Shown: positions 1 through 13,900 of the stretch, one piece after another
How positions within the stretch are numbered: position 1 is the stretch's first letter
How the letters are laid out: every line of letters begins with the position of its first letter
NCBI RefSeq assembly: GCF_032854445.1
Contig: NC_088300.1
Location: forward strand, 23,419,608-23,483,607
DNA: 64,000 bases
Direction: 5' to 3'
DNA from: Liolophura sinensis
Lineage: Eukaryota > Mollusca > Polyplacophora > Chitonida > Chitonidae
Translations under genes and position numbers: made by a program
The notes under the pieces: model-generated
Databases searched by the model: none
Seen by the model: the letters and a program-made list of their open reading frames with translations, nothing else
What the model was told of the DNA's origin: nothing

Positions 1-2795
1 GATTGAGATGAAGTTTTCAGGATACTAAAACTGAATCTATTTACATGAACTTAATAGATAATGGCATTGCTGGGGCGGCAACCTTTGCTATGCAATTGTT
101 TGAATGGGGGCAATATTTTCTTTCATCCAGTCATCAGACGTATAGTATATAAAGTGATGGCTTTTATCAGCTTTAGTATTATTCTCTCATTCCTCATTAA
201 GGTCGCCCTGATTGAGGTGTGGGTAGATGCGTACTCAACGGCTTTAAATAAATGACGAACCTGAAGTAATTAGGTCAACGGCTGTTTTGTATGTTCTTCC
301 GTTTTGTCTTTATGACGGCCACGGTTACAGTTTACCTGATGCGAAAGTCCGCTTGTCAACGTGAATTTTCCTCACATTTATCGACTGAAATGCCTTAATA
401 GAATTATCGCCTTTTAGAATCAAGCTTCCATATGTTCGACTATGGTTTTAAGTCAGGCGGCTTGTGAGGTAGTTCTTGTGGCTTACTTCATATATAAACC
501 TGGGATTCCCATGGATTAACTTTTAATCAATCAGTCAGTCAGTCATACGTATAAGCTGGTAAATCTGAACATATAATATTAGTCTGGTGGTGCAAAAGCA
601 ACCAAAGCCGATCAGTGAATTGAATTATTCTGTCCTCCATAGACATTATGTATTGTCTCTCTTATACAAAACACCACACCACATGGCCATTTTATAGTGG
701 CATAATTTGTGTTCCATTTTTTTTATTATACATACACATATAATTTCGATTAGTGACAGGCACTGTTCACGGCATCACATTAACAAGTAAGAATCATACT
801 TATGTATTCATTAATATCCGTCATCAAAAATATTTATTTGGAAAATAAATCCTGTGAAAGAGCGTAAACGTTCTGATTGGGCAAGTGGTCCGGACGAAAT
901 AACACAACAGCAGTCCCATACCTATAGCACTTCAACATTATCTCAAGGTCACATGCGGATATAACTACAACCGCTAGGAGAAAAATACTTATCTTGTTTG
1001 AACTGGGCCTTCTCTCCATTGATTGTTAATACAATATATTCATGTACACTATCATATATATACATGTATTCTTGAAAATCCAAACTGGTACCGTGAACAA
1101 CATCGCTCTAAAACAGTAGAGCTATTTCGAATTCTTCATGAAGCTTCTTCAGAAGGGTTCTTCGTCAATGAATACAGGTCTTCAACCGCTCGACACATAT
1201 TCAGAAAACGACGCTGTTGTTGACCGAATGACCGAATTAAACGAGTACGTATTTACAGAGACGTCATTACCGGCAGCTTTTCAATATAAATCATATACAT
1301 ACAGCTTTACGAAGGAAAACGTTTGGAAGGAGTTGGACAGTTGATAATTACGTTAGTCTTAAAACGATAGGCTTGTTAAATTGCAAAATATAAATTAGGG
1401 TTTAACAAAAATTGTTTCGCAAATATCATGGGTAAACAAGACTAAGCTCGCGGCATAGAGAATCGTATTTCCCAAACTGTGGAATATGGAAACTGGAATG
1501 TAAAGGATTTCCACCGTTCCAAGATCAAATATATCATGGAATAAACCCGCGTTGACTACCATTTTATAGGCATGGTTATAGCTTAGCCATTATGGCTGGG
1601 AAATATATCAACTTTCGATATTATCTCAATAACGAGTTCGACTCCCACAGATATTCAGATATTTTTTTTTCATTCTGGAGAATTCTCTTCATTGCTTTGG
1701 TGGTTAATATAAATATAACTCATGATAGATTTGCGGTACTGCTCCCGAATTTGTAAAATGCACCTGCAGATCGCTTAGTCTTTCATGAACTGGGCTTCTT
1801 GTAAATTTATCTGTCACTGTCACTTCAAAGAAATGTGTCATTTCTGCTTGATTATTGACCGATTTTAGAGATTTTAGAATGTCATATTCTTTGTCATCAC
1901 TTGATGCCCAGGCAAGATTATGGTATCGTGTGGGAGAAGGCATATCAAGCACAATGCATCACCTGATTACCTTAGTGATAACGGATTATAAAAGATGATC
2001 AAATTATACTCTTTTCTCACAAACCAGCAGGGTTTTCCGTTAAAAATGGGCCAGTCGTTAACAGGTCTGGAATCTGATGCATTCACTTGTAGAAAAAACT
2101 GTAGATGCAAGTTTACAACATTGCAATTGAAGTGAAATCCCTTCGGGAGTTACTATGATGGGTCTTGCGCTATTTGCTCTATAATATAAAGCTATTCATT
2201 TCATCTTTCCTAACTCTTTATCTAAGTCTGCCGTTTTTGAAACATAACGCCTAGTTTGTGTGGATGCAACTTGGTTCATCACACATCCCGGTTTAACGAG
2301 CCGGGTTGGGGTCTACATTCCGAGATTCGGGGCCAAAACCTTGGTTATTTCTGGACTATGATTTGTTTAAGAATTACCTAATATAACAATAAAACAATAA
2401 AATGAAAGTATTTGAAATGCTACGGTCTGTCCAGCTCCCCTTGCGATACTTCATTTATGAAGTTCATTGCGTTATAAGTATAGAGGTATACTGGTAATGA
2501 TTTCTCATGAAAGTACTAGTTTATACATTTTATCAGCATCATCCTGCATTGTGTCATTTTCACCAAAGTCTGTGTACGTTCATATTCACATTCCAATGTA
2601 GTTTCTGGACGGAATAAAAAGACGCTGTAGATGTTCTTTCGCCATTTCAGCCAAAGGCACAAAGTCACTGCAATCACAACCATCAATTTTGAAAACATTT
2701 CCCGTTGAAACAGTAGGCCTAAATACGTCGAAAATACTTGAGGGATAATAATAAAAAATAATAAATGACACTGAGCGATTTGGCGGGAAACGTAA
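1..2795. other. No supported gene
   Basis: AT-rich sequence with short ORFs only. A tRNA-like stretch at about 1570-1660 (TTATAGCTTAGCCATTATGG, then GAGTTCGACTCCC) may be an old SINE head. A small CAGT repeat (AATCAATCAGTCAGTCAGTC) is at about 527-546. Confidence 0.5.
1704..1958 (-). other. Uncharacterised open frame, doubtful
   Basis: About 82 codons of mixed, soluble-looking composition (CASSDDKEYD-type acidic stretch, then FFEVTVTDKFTRSPVHERLS), ending TAA. No ATG near the start and no good acceptor was found. It lies downstream of the acidic-tail exon on the same strand and could be an exon, but no family was recognised. Confidence 0.15.
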
Positions 2796-3252
2796 TTACG
2801 TGTCCACTTCCGGCACGTCGATGGAACCTTGGGAAGCCTGGCGTGAAACTGACTGCCGGGGAGTTAGAGAATGTACTTCGCTATTTTTTCTCTCTGAAAC
2901 ACCAAGGTTGATGTCATCCAAGTGGACTGACGTCACATTATCCGCACTTGGCAAGTACATGTCACCCGTCGCATAATGAATGTCCTCGTTTTCATAACTG
3001 TTTTCAGGTTTTGGCTCTTGTCTAAAATCGTCGCCTATTTCGACGTCATCTATATTCTCCATGGTTTCGGAGATAACTTCAGCCACAGCTTGCGGAGATT
3101 CCTCTTGGTAGTGGCTTGACCCAGTGACGTCATGAACATGGCTGCCCAATGCGTATTCCTGGCCCTCAATTCCCAGCTGACGCGCCTCCACACTGAGATT
3201 GTCAAAAGCTATTGAGCTTTCGGCCGTGTAATTCTGGTCTTCCACGTCCTCC
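2796..3252 (-). CDS. Acidic cytoplasmic-tail-like terminal exon (gene unassigned)
   Basis: An open frame of 151 codons plus TAA follows a strong acceptor (tttgctgtttccgtgcag) in phase 0. The product is hydrophilic and acidic, starting EDVEDQNYTAESS and ending QASQGSIDVPEVDT. It has tyrosines in acidic settings (ENSYENEDIHYATGDMY) and Ser/Thr-rich stretches (RQSVSRQASQ), and no membrane segment. The composition suits an intracellular regulatory tail. It lies 1.3 kb beyond the annotated end of the MS4A-like gene on the same strand, and the phase matches the internal donor after HVK in that gene. It may therefore be an alternative last exon giving a longer tail. It could equally be the 3' end of another gene. 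No family was recognised and no clear AATAAA was found downstream. Confidence 0.5.
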
Positions 3253-4249
3253 TGCACGGAAACAGCAAATGTTAGGAAACTAGTTTTCTGATACAAAGAT
3301 GTTTAAAGTGGAATTGTCATAGCATACATAAGTATCACAGTAAAGTTGATGTTTTCACCTGTTATATCGTAATGAACAGTCCCTTTATCACTTGTATGCC
3401 TTTATTTCTGCTTGCTGTTTTTGATGTATTTCTGATGCGTGGAAAAGATTTCAATCAGAAAATATTCATTGAACCATTAATTTACAGTCTGAAAAAATCA
3501 AGTTCTACACAGATCAAATGTCTGTTTTATAGGATTTTTTGGAGAACGTTAATTAAACTATGTCATACCTGAACGTAGATCGCTTTTGTTTTTCAGAGAT
3601 CTATACAGTTCTTATTATTCTGTATGTTTTGTTCCCAATTTTGTGGGGACACGGTGTTGACATTTTCAAACCATAAGGCCCATAGCCTTCTTCCTCTACA
3701 ACGCACTTGTGTCATTTAATTCGCTTTTACTGTTAGTATTCCACGCCTAACTGATATCAAAAAAGTGTCACTCCTTCAGGCGAAAAAGTTTCTGTACCCT
3801 TATAGATATATTTTTCTATCATTTACAAACCATATTTACTCAACTGTTACAAAATGTGGTAAATTTATGCAAAATATAAAAAAATAAAAGAATAAGAGAA
3901 AATATATATATTCTGCAATATGATACTCAACAATCACTCTTACTTTAGGTTTCGTCAGCTAACGTATTTTTTCACAAAGTTTTCGTTTGTGTTTACCACG
4001 TGTCAAGCTTATCAGTGAGAAGGTTGCAGCGAGTTTCACTACCGTAGCAGGAAAACGTTACAAGACAAAGCCTTTGGCAATGAATCAAACATAAATTTCC
4101 ATCCAGATTATTTACAGGTTTAAACTGCTAACTGTTTTGTTTAGCATTTCCAACAAATCCTTTGCACTGCAAGAACCAACATTTTGTGAACAACTACAGA
4201 GACTACACCCTTCCAGATGATACAACGCCAGATGACCACATAAATAGAG

Positions 4250-4255
4250 TTTATT
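4250..4255 (-). terminator. Polyadenylation signal AATAAA of the MS4A-like gene
   Basis: AATAAA on the minus strand lies about 320 nt after the TGA. The 4256-4574 interval is then a plausible 3' UTR. No other canonical hexamer lies closer to the stop. The assignment is by position only. Confidence 0.5.
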
Positions 4256-4574
4256 TGTACAAATATCGTGTTACACAAAAACTTTCATAACAAACAATGT
4301 GAAATCTCCGTCAGTTTTTACCAATTAGGCAACGACTGAATGATCACGTGACCACACGAACAATAGTCAGATGGAATGGGTGAATGACTCGCCGTTGAGG
4401 CGAGAACAGTCACAAGGCTCACCCGAATACACGGAACATTACGAAACGTCAACGTAACAAACAACGTCAATGGCGCTGCACAAACCCTTGTTTTCTTTTT
4501 ATGTTTTTTTTTACAACCGACGAGAAACGTCACAAAATAGTGAGACAGATTTTGCAATGTCCTTTATAGGTGAA

Positions 4575-4910
4575 TCATACGGTGGTAATGTCCTCTCTAT
4601 CCACAAGAGGCTTAGTTATGACAACAATGTCTTTTTGACCTAGTACCTTCACGTGGAACATGCCATCCCTCTGTTTAAATAGTTCTTTCTTCACGGCTTT
4701 TGCCATCCGGCAGCTGAAGATAGTGGAAATGAGACATACAATGCATTCGGTGCCGGCAGCCACCAAAGCAATGATTATCAGCACGTCTTTATGCTCTTTC
4801 TGGAATGTATGTCCGTCCGTCGTGTGGTTGACCAGCCCCAGTCTCAGCAACTGGATGCTGACCACAGCCGTCACCAAGGAGACCACCGAAAAAGCTGTCA
4901 AGCACATTAT
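4575..4910 (-). CDS. MS4A-like gene: TM3-TM4 and tail exon, with stop
   Basis: The exon starts after acceptor tatgtttcag in phase 0 and holds TM3, the larger extracellular loop with one N-x-T sequon, TM4 and a cytoplasmic tail (RMAKAVKKELFKQRDG onward, ending REDITTV) before TGA at 4577-4575. TM3 and TM4 share one exon here, whereas vertebrate members usually divide them. Inside the tail, after HVK, is the sequence AAG/gtacta in phase 0. It could act as a weak internal donor that skips the last 25 codons and splices to the acidic exon at 2796-3252. Confidence 0.8.
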   Translation of the reverse strand: MMCLTAFSVVSLVTAVVSIQLLRLGLVNHTTDGHTFQKEHKDVLIIIALVAAGTECIVCLISTIFSCRMAKAVKKELFKQRDGMFHVKVLGQKDIVVITKPLVDREDITTV

Positions 4911-7900
4911 CTGAAACATAAAAAATTGTAAAAATTATTAGTACTTGGTACGTTATTCATTTATTTAATTCTTATAAAATGTCATATTGAAGAATTTTTC
5001 ATTTATACAACAGTGATAAATTTCATTGGGTGGGAGAATGTAGTGTGCCCAGGGTAAAGTTACAGATAAACTTTCCCATATCTGACGTACAAATATGCCC
5101 AACAATACATGTGGAATGTACATGTAAAGTGGTCCTCAGCAAACATAAGGCTGCGCAGATGGTCACACGAGGGTCGTCGACCTCTCATTATTAATATGGC
5201 CCAACCACTACCTTGCTTATAAATTTCCATTGACACCAACAGGAAGCCATTTCTTCACGGGTATTGAAACTCGATACGTGTGGAATAATACCGTACCATT
5301 ATTAAAACATTTGTCATTATGATACAAGTTATATGTACACTAAACTTTCAAAGAAACAAATATTGGCAAGGCTAACCAATGTTTTCATGGAGGTTCATAA
5401 CAACCTTTAAATGTAGCCAAACACAAGCACAGGTTGAAATATGTAACCATTTATTTGATTACTGTTGCAATGATTCATTAATTCTGTCCAATTTTATTCC
5501 ACCATAATGCTGGTCGCCGTTGTATAAGTGAAATATTTTTGAGCACGGCGTAAACACCAATCAAATAAATAATAAATATAGATTACTCTTGCAGTGATTC
5601 ATTAATTCGCCTCGGTTTTCTCCCATGCTGTGTGGAATAAGTGAAATATCCTTGAGTAGGGCGTAAAACACCAATCAAATAAATATTTATTTATTTATTT
5701 GATTGATGTTTTGCGCCGTGCTCAAGTGTATTCAGTCAAATAAATAAATCATTGATTCATTAACATGTTTGTGATCATGTTTACCATTGACGGAAACGAG
5801 ACAAAGTATGGACGAAACCACCGCCCCATTGCCAGATATCTGATACCTGAGAAAAGTCTGGATGCTAAACTTCAGGTTGTGGCCGAATCGGCGTGAGCTG
5901 TATTCATTCCTGCTACTTAATTTACCAAAGGCTAGGAAATACTATACTAAATCACAAAACATCAGCTCCCTCGGTCAGTCAGTGCCCTAAATCAAAATAA
6001 CCACTCTCCATGTAACAAGCGGTTGATGACTTCGATGCTTTAAACAAGGCCTCATGCAGGTGTTATAGTACCGGATCACGAGCTGGGTGTCTCGTGTCTC
6101 CCTGGTAACAGTTAGCACAAGAGCCAAGAAGGTTTGCCACACTCAAGTCGGGTAAGCCCAATGCGATCGAGTATAAAGCGTCAAATGTGTCTAGCTGCAA
6201 TGATATTGATTAAGCGGTTGTAAATTTGTTTTCTTGGGCATCACACACAGTTTCTCTCCTACTCAGTGTCTAAAGACATTTAATAATGGATGGTGGTTGT
6301 ATATTGTCTAAGGGATAACGGCCCAGTGCGAATTCATGCTAGGTATTGCTGGGGGGGAATGTGACACCCACCGTAAAGAGCTTCCTGTTGACCGCTGTCA
6401 ACCCCAGCTGAAACCTAACCCTCGAGGGAACATGATCTTGATTCGCCTTAGGATTCTCATTTATACACATCGTCTGGTTCACCCAAAGCAAAGGCAGATC
6501 TCAGAGCTGGTGTAAACAGCTGATTTTCTGTTTGAAAACGAGTTCAGTGGCCGTGCCGTAGGATCCGTTAGTTTTAATGAGGGAGAAATATGACTTTCTT
6601 TTCAAATACCTCACAAAATTTGTAGCTGCGACAAAACAATGCTTGGCTGAAATAATTCCGGATCGGAAAGCGTTCTTTTCAAATACGTGGCAGCATTTGT
6701 AGCTGTGACAAAACAATGCCTAGCTAAAATAGTTGCGGATTGGTCAGTACCCTTTTCAAATACCTGGCATCATTTGTAGCTGCGACAAAACAACGCCTGG
6801 CTAAAATACTCGCGGATTGGTTAGCGGTAATGACACAAAAGCATCTTTTCAAATACCTCGAAACATTTGTAGCTGCAACAAAACAGCACCTCGATAAAAC
6901 AGTCGCGGATCGGTTAGCGGTAAATGACACAAAAGCAAGCTTTTCAAATACCTGGCAACATTTGTAGCTGCGACAAAACAATATCTCACTAAAATAGTTG
7001 CGGATTGGTCAGTACCCTTTTCAAATACCTGTCAACATTTGTAGCTGCGACAAAGCAATACCTCGCTAAAATAGTCGCGGATTGCTTAGAGGTAATGACA
7101 CATAAACATTTTTTCGAATACCTCGCAATATTTGTGGTCGCGATAAAACAATGCCTCACTAAAATAGCGGCGGACCGGTTAGCGGTAATCAGGCAAACGC
7201 ATCTTTTAAAATACGTCACAACATTTTAACTGTGACAAAATAGGTGCGTCAGTCTCTTTGTCTGTCTATTGGTGGGTTTGAGGTGCTTGTCTTGTAATCA
7301 TAATGAAACGTAAGGTGCCAAAATCATAGAATTCCATTCTCTCATAAAAAAATGAACGCCATGGTGTAAGTGGAACATTCTTAGTGAAAGACAGCACCTG
7401 GCTAAAGACTACCATTCAAAGTATCTTAAACATTCAATATTTTTTTAGATTTTTTTTCGACCCAATGAAACTTTAGTGAAACTTCCTCTTAACACAGCTT
7501 CAGGACATCTCCATTATCGAGAACAAGGTGACGTCACATTTACTCTAGCTCTCTAACGTCGCAGTTATATTCCGTATTATAGACAAAGCAGTAGCCTAGA
7601 GCAGATAAAAGTTGTGGACTTCGGCGATGAAGGTGGATGTGACGAGTAGTTTTCTCGGAAACTGGGCACACTGGAAAAATATTTCTTTCATTGTTTGAAC
7701 TGTTCATACAGTAAGCTTGCTATATCATGTGCAGTTTGAGCATCATATGCACGACCGGGGTATTCCTGGTTCAGGTCGTAGCCTCCCGAACGCTTGTGCT
7801 GGCGACTTTGACCCCTATTAAATATTTAAAAAATTACAATAGGATTGTTGTACAACTGAATTCATGCTCAATTCTGAAACAAATGGAAATAAATCTAAGC

Positions 7901-10900
7901 ACCATCGAGGGTGATCTAAGCACGGGACTGTCGCTGGATTTTATACTTCAGTTTTGTAGTGGTAACTTCTAAGATGAGAGCAGTGCTGACCTAGTTATCG
8001 CGGATGTCAGAGGAAGCACCTCGGATTGAAACTCTGTTTCAATAATTTTACTGTATTAAGAAAACAGAAAAAAAATCATCTCTTGTATCCAAGAAAGACA
8101 AAGGAGCAAAATTTAAATTCTTCAATTCTCATAAAGTTAGAGAGAAAAAATTATATCATAGGATTTAATTACTTTGAAGCATTGTCCGATGATATGCCGT
8201 CTTCTCATTCCCATCAACGTTCGGCATCCCTAATGAATTTTTCGCTGACTCTGATTTTTGTTATTCAGAAACTACTGACTGAACGGTAAAATGAACGAAA
8301 AAAGGTATTTGTATGATTTGAACAGCGTGTATTAGTAGGCATATGGTGTACTGGAGAGTTGAATGGGGTTTGAGCCGTGCCTGTATGCTTCTGTCTGACA
8401 GAAGAAAACGATCTCAAAATGATGTTTTAGTTCTGCATTATCATATGTCACTTCATGGAGTTAAAGGGTAAAGGCTACGTTACACCTTTGGCCGCGCAAT
8501 CTGATAGCAACGTGTTTGGCTGGACAAAAAGGTGTCTGCTTCGAATCACACCAGCCATTTGTGCAGTATTGTCATTTTGTTCTACATGCTTTACTCTGAA
8601 ATCTCATTAAAATAATACAAAATAAGTATGATATTTTTTAGAATTCTATATATTTCGACTGAAATATGTTTTAGCCAGATGCTGTCTTGTTCTTTAAGTA
8701 TGGCGTTTAAAAACAAACAAATAAAAATATGTATCGCAATCGTTGTTGGATAGATGCTATAAAGTGATAAATAAAAGTCGCGTTACCCTTGCATTGCCTA
8801 TCCACCAGTCATTCTATTAGGAAAATGTGGTTTGGATTATTTCACAAACAATTCCTTTTTCGACCTCATAATTCGACTTCAGATGTCTGCGGGGTGAGTT
8901 GTAAATCAACATCCAAAACTGAGTGCGTGCATCCAAATTAATATTGGCCAAAACCTGATATGATTACAGAGACAAAGCCTGGCGAGCAAACGGCAAAAGG
9001 TGACAAACGGTAAGTAATGAACAAGAATAGTTAATATAACACTGAGCTTAATGGGGTTTCCATATTACATAATCCAAGTAATAACCATCGATTAGCCTTC
9101 CTATCACCTTTACCTGTTTACCGATATATTACATTGCACTGGAAATCGTTATAGAACTAGAAGGGCGAGAAAATGATGTGAGGTAAATTAACTCTCCAAT
9201 ATGCCACAAATGCATAGAAAGAATATTAGTTATTCTTATTTGAGCAGTAATCTTACATAAAGCAATGGATTATAGAATACCTGGCAAACATCTGATTGTT
9301 AATAGACAGTAATCTAATAGCCTTTCTGAGGCAAATTGTAGATTGATTGCTTGCCTACAGGTATAATGTTGAACAGAGATTTGGCTTGGAGATTTGTTTG
9401 TTGCCATGGAAATTTGCTGTTTAACAAAGGCGTTTAGAAGATAAAGGACAATTTGATACTCGTATTCCCAGATATTTGAGATGCTTAGTATATAAAAAGA
9501 GTTTCACAAACCGCAGACGAACACAAGGCAGGACTTTTGAGATGGAACATTAAGACACGGCATAGAACTTTCGTAAAAGTTTTTCATCAGTAACAAACGC
9601 ACCTCTCTTTGGGATGAGTGAATGTTATTTGTAACAACATAGACCAAGTCAGCGTGTAAGAACTGACCTATAGCATGTATCTGTGTACAGTATTAAGACG
9701 AAGTATCGTATCTGACCGAAACATTTAGCACTATAGCATGTTTAATTTTCCATATGCTGATACTGTCGCCTTATCATACTGATGAACGATCGTTGGCTTT
9801 CGCTCAATTTACATTCCAAACTAGGCTAGACGATGTGGACGAGATGGATGCAGTAGTAAGCTGATTCCGGCGATGCTTGCTGGAGTGATGTCAGCGTCAG
9901 AGTGCCGGGGATAAATCAATAGTATCATCTTTCGGTCTGGGACTTGATTAAGCCCAGGCGTCCCTGGCTTATTCTGCACAGACCATGAGCGACAGCCTCG
10001 ACAAGGCGAGATGAAAAATGTCAGATTGTAATCAATGAAAGTTTCTTTTGGTCAGTAATGTGTCCGAAGATAACAAATAATCCTCTGTCACTCTCATCAA
10101 AAGTAATTTTCCCCATAATGATTCTTATTTTTACCATAGACGTTGAAGGCACGCTTTATTGGTTCGCAAACACTGGCCTGCTGATTTTCGCGTGTGATGG
10201 GTGTCGACAAGCCGATACGCATGATGGATCTGCATTCTAACCAATCTTTTAAACCGAAGCCTTGTTTACTTTAACAGTTGATTGTTCGAGGGATTATATT
10301 TGAACTTCTCAGGCGGCAACAGAGTCTTGCTTTTGTAACTACGTCACAACAGCTAACTATTCATCATTTACTAGGTGAAGCGTTTCAATGAATGGAAGAC
10401 GGCTATAAATTTATTCTTTTACTGACATGCAATTTAAAAAAATCACCTGCGGTGAAAAACAGTCCATGTGTTTCCTGTGTTGTTATGTTTGCTACGTCAT
10501 CGCTATACATATATTAGAGTTTTGAGCTTTAACTCATTAAGAGTTGAGACTTATTGATGCTTATCAATTCCGTTTATTACAAGGCATTAGACACATTATC
10601 CACGTGACTCCGAATGAAAACTGTACATATGGATTTAACATGCCGTCCACATGAGTTCGAAATTTATTGTATTATTTTCCGCATAATTTTGCGCAAAATT
10701 TAACTGTAAATGACAGTCTAATTTATTTCCAGTCGTACCAAATTGAAAGAAAAAATGACAGACCAGCCTCAAATTTGCATGTGCCCGAAGAACTCATTTC
10801 TTGCGCTCTGCGAAAAAAAATATAATAAAGTTAACCAGTCACGCCAATGATGACCGCTGGCTATCGATTATTAATGAACCAGACCTCTGTTTTTCTCCTC

Positions 10901-13900
10901 CTGACGCCTAAACGCCACCTTATTTGATTGTCTCTGCTAACAGGGACAAAAAGCTTTCCCACTTACTGTTTAACCCTGACATTTAGATATGCGTGCGATA
11001 TTTACGTCTTTTTTCGCTGCATTATTGTTCACAGCGAACTCCGGTCAACTGTGACTATAATATGCTGATGGCAATAGCAGGTGCTCGGCAAAGAAGTAAT
11101 AATGATTATACATAATCAAGGTTATGTTTTTTTTTTTCCATATTGACAGAATCAGGTTATACGTGACCGTACTCCTGCCGGGACTTCGCCAATTGATTTG
11201 ATCACGGTTTGAACTCGATTGCAGTTAATAACGATGGCTTTCGAAAAGGCGGACCAACCACAAATTGTCACAGAAATGAAACCTAGAAATTTATAATCAA
11301 ACACACTAATATATAAATTGGGGGCCTCCGTGGCTCAGTTAGCGCAGCGTAATGACCCAGAAGCCTCTCACCAATGCGGTCGCTATGAGTCCAACTCATG
11401 CTGGCTTCCTCTCAGGCCGTATGAGGGAATGTTTTGCAGCAACCTGCCAAAGGTCGTGGGTTTCCTCAGCGAATTAATAATGAAAAAAGTTTTTCAGACG
11501 AGGATTAATTTATACATACGTTTGCAATACATTGGAAAACCTCTAATAAATGAACTTGTATGTATGGAAAATATAGAAAATATAAATGAAACACTTACCT
11601 TGAAGGCTTAGTATAAGAAAAATTCTGATATAAGATGAGGGGACCTAAAATTGTTTTCAACATGCCATTTTAAAAACTATGACACTAGTGTGTAGTAATC
11701 GGTGATCTTCTTTCATTGAAATTCTTTTTCATTTAGTTATATATTGTAGAAATTATTATGATGACTTTACTGGAGTTTAACATTGTACTCACGAGTTTTT
11801 CACTGATATGACGGCGGTCAGAATTTTTTGTGGGGGAAGCAGGAGAGCTCATAGTAAACCACCGAGCTTGTTCAGCTACCTGCCAAAACTCCCGACTTAA
11901 AACCGCAGGCGGATATCATATTACGGTAAACCTCGGTTAACACGAATTGCTCGATGCTATCAAATTTGTTTCGTATTAATATACATCGCTTGAATCTTGC
12001 ATCTGATGAATACCAAGTGTGTGTGACCTAGATCAATGACTGGGACGAACTTGCATGTCATATCCGGAATGGTATAAAGTGCCCTGAAAACTAGGATAAT
12101 TTGTTCGATTCTTGACCCCCTTGACCTCTGGATACAAGATACATATGTAGATAAGCGTCCAGTCAGTCTCCTATTCCTCTAATTGGCTGTCCTGGAGAAT
12201 TGTAGCCGTTAGGGATATATAGGCCTACTCATTTCTTAATAACGGAGGTGAGTTTGAGTAAACGTTTAGATCGGAGTCGTGTTAAATTCCTTGACAGTAA
12301 TCTCATGACACACTACACGGGCATAACGTTGGTTAGCGCGCTAGCGCAGCGTATTGACCCAGGAGCCTCTCACTAATGCGGTCGCTGTGAGTTCAAGTCC
12401 AGCCCATGCTAGCTTCCTCTCCGGCCGTGAAGGTCTTTCAGCTACCTGCGGATGGTCGTGGGTTTCCCCGGGCTCTGCCCGCTTTCCTCCCACCATAATG
12501 CTGACGGCCGTCGTATGAGATATTCTTGAGTACGGCGTAATACACCAATAAATAAATACAAGGGCATATCAGTTCATGAGCTACGAATAGGCTGAGGGCA
12601 TGAGTAGAATATTAATTGTATAACACTGTATATAGGTGCTTAACATAGACAATAGTCATTGTTGTGCACACAATATGAGATCTGGTCCCCAGAGATCGTC
12701 CCTTTTCTCTGTACATTCCCGTACACTAATGGAACACAATACATATCGGTCGTCCAGTTTCTTGTATTGTATTGCCTTGATTAGGACGTGGTTAACAAAG
12801 CAGACACCACGCCGTGTCACGTGATGTTCCCTTGGTAACGAGTAGAGATCCATGCATAACCATCTCCAATAGGGCTACAAGACAACTAACGCTTTATAAT
12901 AAGAACAACATTCGTACACCTCCTTAATCCTGGACGTTTTAAGCCGACGGTTGGACGGCGTATAGGTGCAGTCACATAAAGCAAAATAAGTAGGGATGAG
13001 AGCAGAGATTACCGGTGGGTTACCTAGTTTATAATGCAAAGTAGAAGGATTTGTGGTAACACGCAAAAAGCTGGCTTACCCAGAAATCGAAAAACTAGTT
13101 TAGACAATATCTGATTTTAATACAGTATGATTCTAATCTCAAAATTGTCATGTGGGTTATTCGGATCTTTACAGAAATTAGCACACATCATTTTTTATTA
13201 TTCAGTGAAATAAAATAATTTTGTTTGTCATTTTCTGCCTTTGATGTGGGTGGACATACTTAGATTACTAAGTATTCCAGCCTATCCCATGCAGTTCGCA
13301 GACTGTTCACTGCATGTTAAAGTCGCATATTTGTTGACGGATTGGAGTGGTTCAATTTACGTCATATGTCAGCCAGCCGTAAGTTGACCTGACAAAACAT
13401 AGTGGAGCAGTGTCACAAACAGCGGGAAGTTCACATCAGTTAACACAATGCAAATCCCTAAAAGCAGATATTAGCAAACAGGGCTCTGGGGAACGTATTG
13501 CTACTCGAACGCTTTCTCATTTTGATTGTTGTTTAACGCGATACACAATTATTTTTCACTCTTACATAACGACAATCATTTGGTTTTTGGCGTGGAGGAA
13601 ATGGGAGTGTCCGGAGTAAAGTAACTACCAACTTATGAGACGTTTCCACGAGTGACATGCGTCATATTGGTGCAATTAAGGTAAGGCAAGATGCCAGAGC
13701 GTACCGTACAAGAGAGAGCCATCCACTGCTTCTTACTACCAGAGTCTTGAGAAAAACTGAAGCAGGAAAATCTTTAAAATTTCGTGATCGATACTGGGAT
13801 TGAATCCATGTCTCGTGTGACCTGTTTTGTCATATAGGAATATACCATGCGCCAAAATGAAGAATAAAGCACTGTAACAATCAAACTTTTTGACGGCTAG

